Below are positions 63,510-64,000 of a stretch of 64,000 bases of DNA, one piece after another. The notes under the pieces are model-generated. The model made no database searches and had not been told where the DNA came from. It saw only the letters and a program-made list of their open reading frames with translations. Within the stretch, counting starts at the first letter, position 1. Each line of letters begins with the position of its first letter. The stretch is from positions 124,001 through 188,000 of the forward strand of contig JAFWEX010000150.1 in NCBI GenBank assembly GCA_017512705.1, written 5' to 3'. Source of the DNA: Paenibacillus sp. (GTDB lineage: Bacteria > Bacillota > Bacilli > Paenibacillales > Paenibacillaceae). The translations under genes and the position numbers were made by a program.

Positions 63510-63556
63510 CAAAAAACCGCGAGGGTTCTCCAATCTGGACTTTCCCCTACGGTTAG
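63510..63556 (-). terminator. Terminator of the KimA-like gene
   Basis: Minus strand CTAACCGTAGGGG... / CCCTCGCGGTT stem with a 23-nt loop, then six U residues; it is about 125 nt beyond the stop at 63680. The rest of the 63275-63679 gap holds no gene. Confidence 0.7.
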
Positions 63557-63679
63557 TTGTGTAAATGCGATATTAAATATAAATCGTATGATGACCATTC
63601 TCGTTTTACAATGATCAGCTATTCGAATGCATTCATTTGCACCTATGAACCATTGATCGGTTAGGAAACGTTCTTTCTA

Positions 63680-64000
63680 TTATCGATTAAGATGGTATGG
63701 TACAGTCGTAACAATAACGTCTTTATAGTTAATCAGATAGGCCCGAATCATAAAACTGGTCTGGTTGTGAAGTACATTTTGCCACCAGTGCTTCGTAATA
63801 AATTGGGGTATCAGGATCGTAATATGATCTGTATCAGCTATTTTCCATTCAACAGTATCAATGAATTTCTTCAGTGGCCCCATAATACTGCGGTACCTAG
63901 ATTTGATGACGACCAGACGTACACCGGGATTCCATTCCTCCCACTTCTGCTCCATCTTGCGAATGGCCTCATCGTCAAAGCCGATATACAATGCTACCAC
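63680..64000 (-). CDS. kimA: KimA-like potassium importer (APC family), C-terminal fragment
   Basis: Only the last 106 residues are in the window; the N-terminal transmembrane part lies beyond the right edge. The piece is the cytosolic C-terminal domain typical of KimA (YdaO)-type APC-family K+/H+ symporters: 'WNPGVRLVVIKSRYRSIMGPLKKFID', 'TILIPQFITKHWWQNVLHNQTSF' and the terminal 'VVTTVPYHL'. KimA is a high-affinity potassium importer controlled by c-di-AMP, both through a ydaO riboswitch and by direct binding in known cases. Whether a riboswitch also precedes this copy cannot be seen. The terminator downstream supports the gene end. Confidence 0.88.
   Translation of the reverse strand: MVALYIGFDDEAIRKMEQKWEEWNPGVRLVVIKSRYRSIMGPLKKFIDTVEWKIADTDHITILIPQFITKHWWQNVLHNQTSFMIRAYLINYKDVIVTTVPYHLNR

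Noticed and set aside
63423..63614. Small open frame between the sugar importer and the KimA-like gene
   Set aside because: It overlaps the KimA-like gene's terminator and has no ribosome binding site.

Overview
The window looks like a chromosomal segment of a spore-forming, Gram-positive Bacillota of the Paenibacillus type. The reasons are moderate GC with strong AGGAGG-type ribosome binding sites, frequent TTG/GTG starts, U-tailed terminators, lipobox lipoproteins, an SLH-anchored surface protein, the spore cortex protein CmpA, and a conserved block (ydcC-alr-ndoAI-ndoA and tex-cmpA-sprT-tRNAs) that I know from Bacillus subtilis. No rRNA, insertion sequence, CRISPR array or prophage module was seen. 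Both edge genes are cut by the window.

Layout. 0-6.6 kb: lipoprotein fragment, DCC thiol oxidoreductase, two small zinc-knuckle proteins, Ohr, an Nramp/MntH metal importer, a HAD phosphatase, a small RCK_N-like protein behind a clear cyclic di-AMP (ydaO/yuaA) riboswitch, and a glutathione peroxidase. 6.7-12.9 kb: a dispersed tRNA cluster (Leu, Leu, Lys, Glu, Ser, Asn, all on the minus strand). It is interrupted by an orphan ureF plus two XRE regulators and a PAS protein (between two identical tRNA-Leu genes) and by a DeoR regulator with a Cof-type HAD phosphatase (between Glu and Ser). 13-23.3 kb: sprT, cmpA, tex, a GH36 alpha-galactosidase, then the ndoA/ndoAI toxin-antitoxin pair, alanine racemase and the YdcC-type lipoprotein. 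23.4-30.2 kb: an SgrR-like regulator divergent from an MFS transporter, an XRE/DUF3169-like pair, and a beta-lactamase-fold SLH protein. 30.3-40.3 kb: an HSP90-family gene coupled to a helical-repeat protein, an ABC exporter, an RpiR regulator, a Gfo/Idh/MocA oxidoreductase, a secreted DUF5050-like protein, and a shortened Btr-like AraC regulator behind a Fur box.

40.4-45.3 kb is a glycine betaine uptake locus: a GbsR-type regulator, the ATPase OpuAA, and a permease fused to two tandem substrate-binding domains. 45.8-47.8 kb is a chemoreceptor with a good sigma-D promoter. 48.0-55.4 kb is a complete sialic acid uptake and catabolism operon (nanA, binding protein, two permeases, nanE, nanK, rpiR-type nanR, yhcH) with two operator-like palindromes and a cre-like site upstream. 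55.4-59.8 kb: a protein of unknown function, an LLM flavin oxidoreductase, DoxX divergent from HxlR, and an MBL-fold hydrolase. 59.9-63.3 kb: a second sugar ABC importer. The window ends in the C-terminus of a KimA-like potassium importer.

The points most worth following up are: (1) the c-di-AMP riboswitch in front of a stand-alone RCK_N-like protein that lacks the c-di-AMP-binding RCK_C domain; (2) the duplicated betaine-binding domains fused to the OpuA permease; (3) the HSP90-like/helical-repeat gene pair with a 1-nt overlap; (4) the tRNA cluster broken up by cargo between identical tRNA-Leu copies, at the locus that in B. subtilis holds the ICEBs1 attachment site. All family assignments come from reading the sequence; no database search was run.
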